This document shows positions 63,192-64,000 of a stretch of DNA of 64,000 bases, one piece after another. Made by a program: the position numbers and the translations under genes. Numbering within the stretch: the stretch's first letter is position 1; each line of letters opens with the position of its first letter. Source of the stretch: Sphingopyxis sp. (GTDB lineage: Bacteria; Pseudomonadota; Alphaproteobacteria; Sphingomonadales; Sphingomonadaceae); NCBI GenBank assembly GCA_002733865.1, contig NVXM01000001.1:262206-326205 (forward strand). The letters are read 5' to 3'. The notes under the pieces were generated by a model that was not told the origin of the DNA, did not search any database, and saw only the letters and a program-made list of their open reading frames with translations.

Positions 63192-64000
63192 ATGACGCAA
63201 GGGGCGTTGACAGGATTGCGGCTGATCGAAATGGGTCAGCTGATCGCGGGGCCGTTCTGCGGCCAGCTAATGGGCGACCATGGCGCCGAGGTGATCAAGA
63301 TAGAGCCACCCAAGGTGGGCGACGCGATGCGCAGCTGGGGGCAGGGAATCCCGCTCTGGTTTTCGGTCGTCGGGCGCAACAAGAAGTCGATCACGCTGAA
63401 CCTGCGCGAAAAGGAAGGCCAGGCGATCGTCAAGCGGCTGGTCGAGAAATCCGACTTTCTGCTGGAGAATTTCCGTGCCGGCACGATGGAAAAATGGGGG
63501 CTGGATTACGACACCCTGAGCGCGATCAACAGGGGGCTGATCATGATCCGCGTATCGGGCTATGGTCAGACCGGTCCCTATTCGGGCCGTGCCGGCTATG
63601 GCGGCATCGGAGAGGCGATGGGCGGTATGCGCTATATCATGGGCGAGCCCGATCGTCCGCCCAGCCGCGCTGGTCTGTCGATCGGCGATTCGCTCGCCGC
63701 GACTTACGCCTGTCTCGGCGCGCTGATGGCGCTGCAGCACCGGCACAAGACCGGCGAGGGGCAGGTCGTCGATTCGGCGATTTACGAAGCGGTGCTCGCC
63801 AATATGGAATCGACTGTGGCGGAATATACGGTGGCGGGTCATATCCGCGAGCGCACCGGATCAATCCTGCCTAAAATCGCGCCCTCCAATGTCTATCCGA
63901 CCAGCGACGGCAGCGTGTTGATCGGCGGCAACCAGGACAGCGTCTGGAAACGGATGGCGGCGATGATGGGCCGACCGGAACTGGGTGAGGATCCGCGCTA
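63192..64000 (+). CDS. CaiB/BaiF-type (class III) CoA transferase, truncated by the window end
   Basis: The first 269 residues of a family III CoA transferase; the frame is still open at the last base. LIEMGQLIAGPFCGQLMGDHGAEVIKIEPP is typical of the N-terminus, RNKKSITLNLREKEG follows, and Asp166 in IGDSLAATYA is the expected catalytic residue; GQVVDSAIYEAV continues the family pattern. Divergent from the HMG-CoA-lyase-like gene, it could charge the acid that the lyase then cleaves, as with succinyl-CoA:hydroxymethylglutarate CoA transferase. GGGAG lies upstream of the ATG. Confidence 0.85.
   Translation, partial: MTQGALTGLRLIEMGQLIAGPFCGQLMGDHGAEVIKIEPPKVGDAMRSWGQGIPLWFSVVGRNKKSITLNLREKEGQAIVKRLVEKSDFLLENFRAGTMEKWGLDYDTLSAINRGLIMIRVSGYGQTGPYSGRAGYGGIGEAMGGMRYIMGEPDRPPSRAGLSIGDSLAATYACLGALMALQHRHKTGEGQVVDSAIYEAVLANMESTVAEYTVAGHIRERTGSILPKIAPSNVYPTSDGSVLIGGNQDSVWKRMAAMMGRPELGEDPR

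Overview
The window is a piece of chromosome from an alphaproteobacterium, most likely a sphingomonad (Sphingomonadales). The grounds are the order rho, mnmE, mnmG, rsmG, parA, parB, the sphingomonad-style palindromic intergenic repeats, the abundance of spinster-type MFS, SDR and acyl-CoA genes, and an Oar-like TonB-dependent receptor. The rho-to-parB block with three parS-like sites is typical of the neighbourhood of a chromosome origin. I found no transposase, prophage, CRISPR array, tRNA or rRNA. No gene-free stretch exceeds 300 bases.

Layout. 1-3169: end of hemE, hemJ, rho, a small monooxygenase-fold protein and a TerC-type membrane protein. 3166-3859: a visibly AT-rich two-gene cassette (small unknown protein plus retropepsin-like protease). 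3947-5448: SnoaL-like protein, dienelactone hydrolase, DUF6489-type protein. 5467-11087: mnmE, mnmG, rsmG, parA, parB with three parS-like sites. 11352-13161: alpha/beta hydrolase and lipid-kinase-like protein. 13234-22114 (minus strand): acyl-CoA synthetase, CoA transferase, nitronate-monooxygenase-like enzyme, biotin-dependent acyl-CoA carboxylase (both subunits) and enoyl-CoA hydratase, with a divergent TetR gene and a palindromic candidate operator. 23018-27829: beta-oxidation multienzyme protein, thiolase and acyl-CoA dehydrogenase. 27965-33220: FMN reductase, nucleotide-sugar epimerase and a large TonB-dependent receptor.

33471-36904 is a likely nucleoside salvage group: uridine-kinase-like protein, 2-oxoglutarate/Fe(II) oxygenase, CNT nucleoside transporter and LOG-family phosphoribohydrolase. 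A queuosine-precursor transporter follows. 37786-41602 encodes an exported molybdenum hydroxylase (2Fe-2S subunit, Tat-exported molybdopterin subunit, cytochrome c lipoprotein) with a MobA/MocA-like nucleotidyltransferase. 41723-48766 is a membrane protein facing the six-gene operon DUF4129, DUF4350, MoxR, DUF58, SpoIIM, RDD. 48900-64000 is again catabolic: paired acyl-CoA dehydrogenases, two MFS transporters, three SDRs, a ketosteroid-dehydrogenase-like flavoprotein with no canonical start codon, hydantoinase/oxoprolinase A and B subunits, an HMG-CoA-lyase-like enzyme and a CoA transferase that runs off the end.

Taken together, about half of the window serves CoA-thioester catabolism of branched, isoprenoid or alicyclic acids. 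Several candidate operators sit in the divergent promoters: a TetR palindrome, a LiuR-like site, a GntR-like palindrome, and a motif shared upstream of two acyl-CoA dehydrogenase genes. The exact substrates cannot be read from sequence alone.
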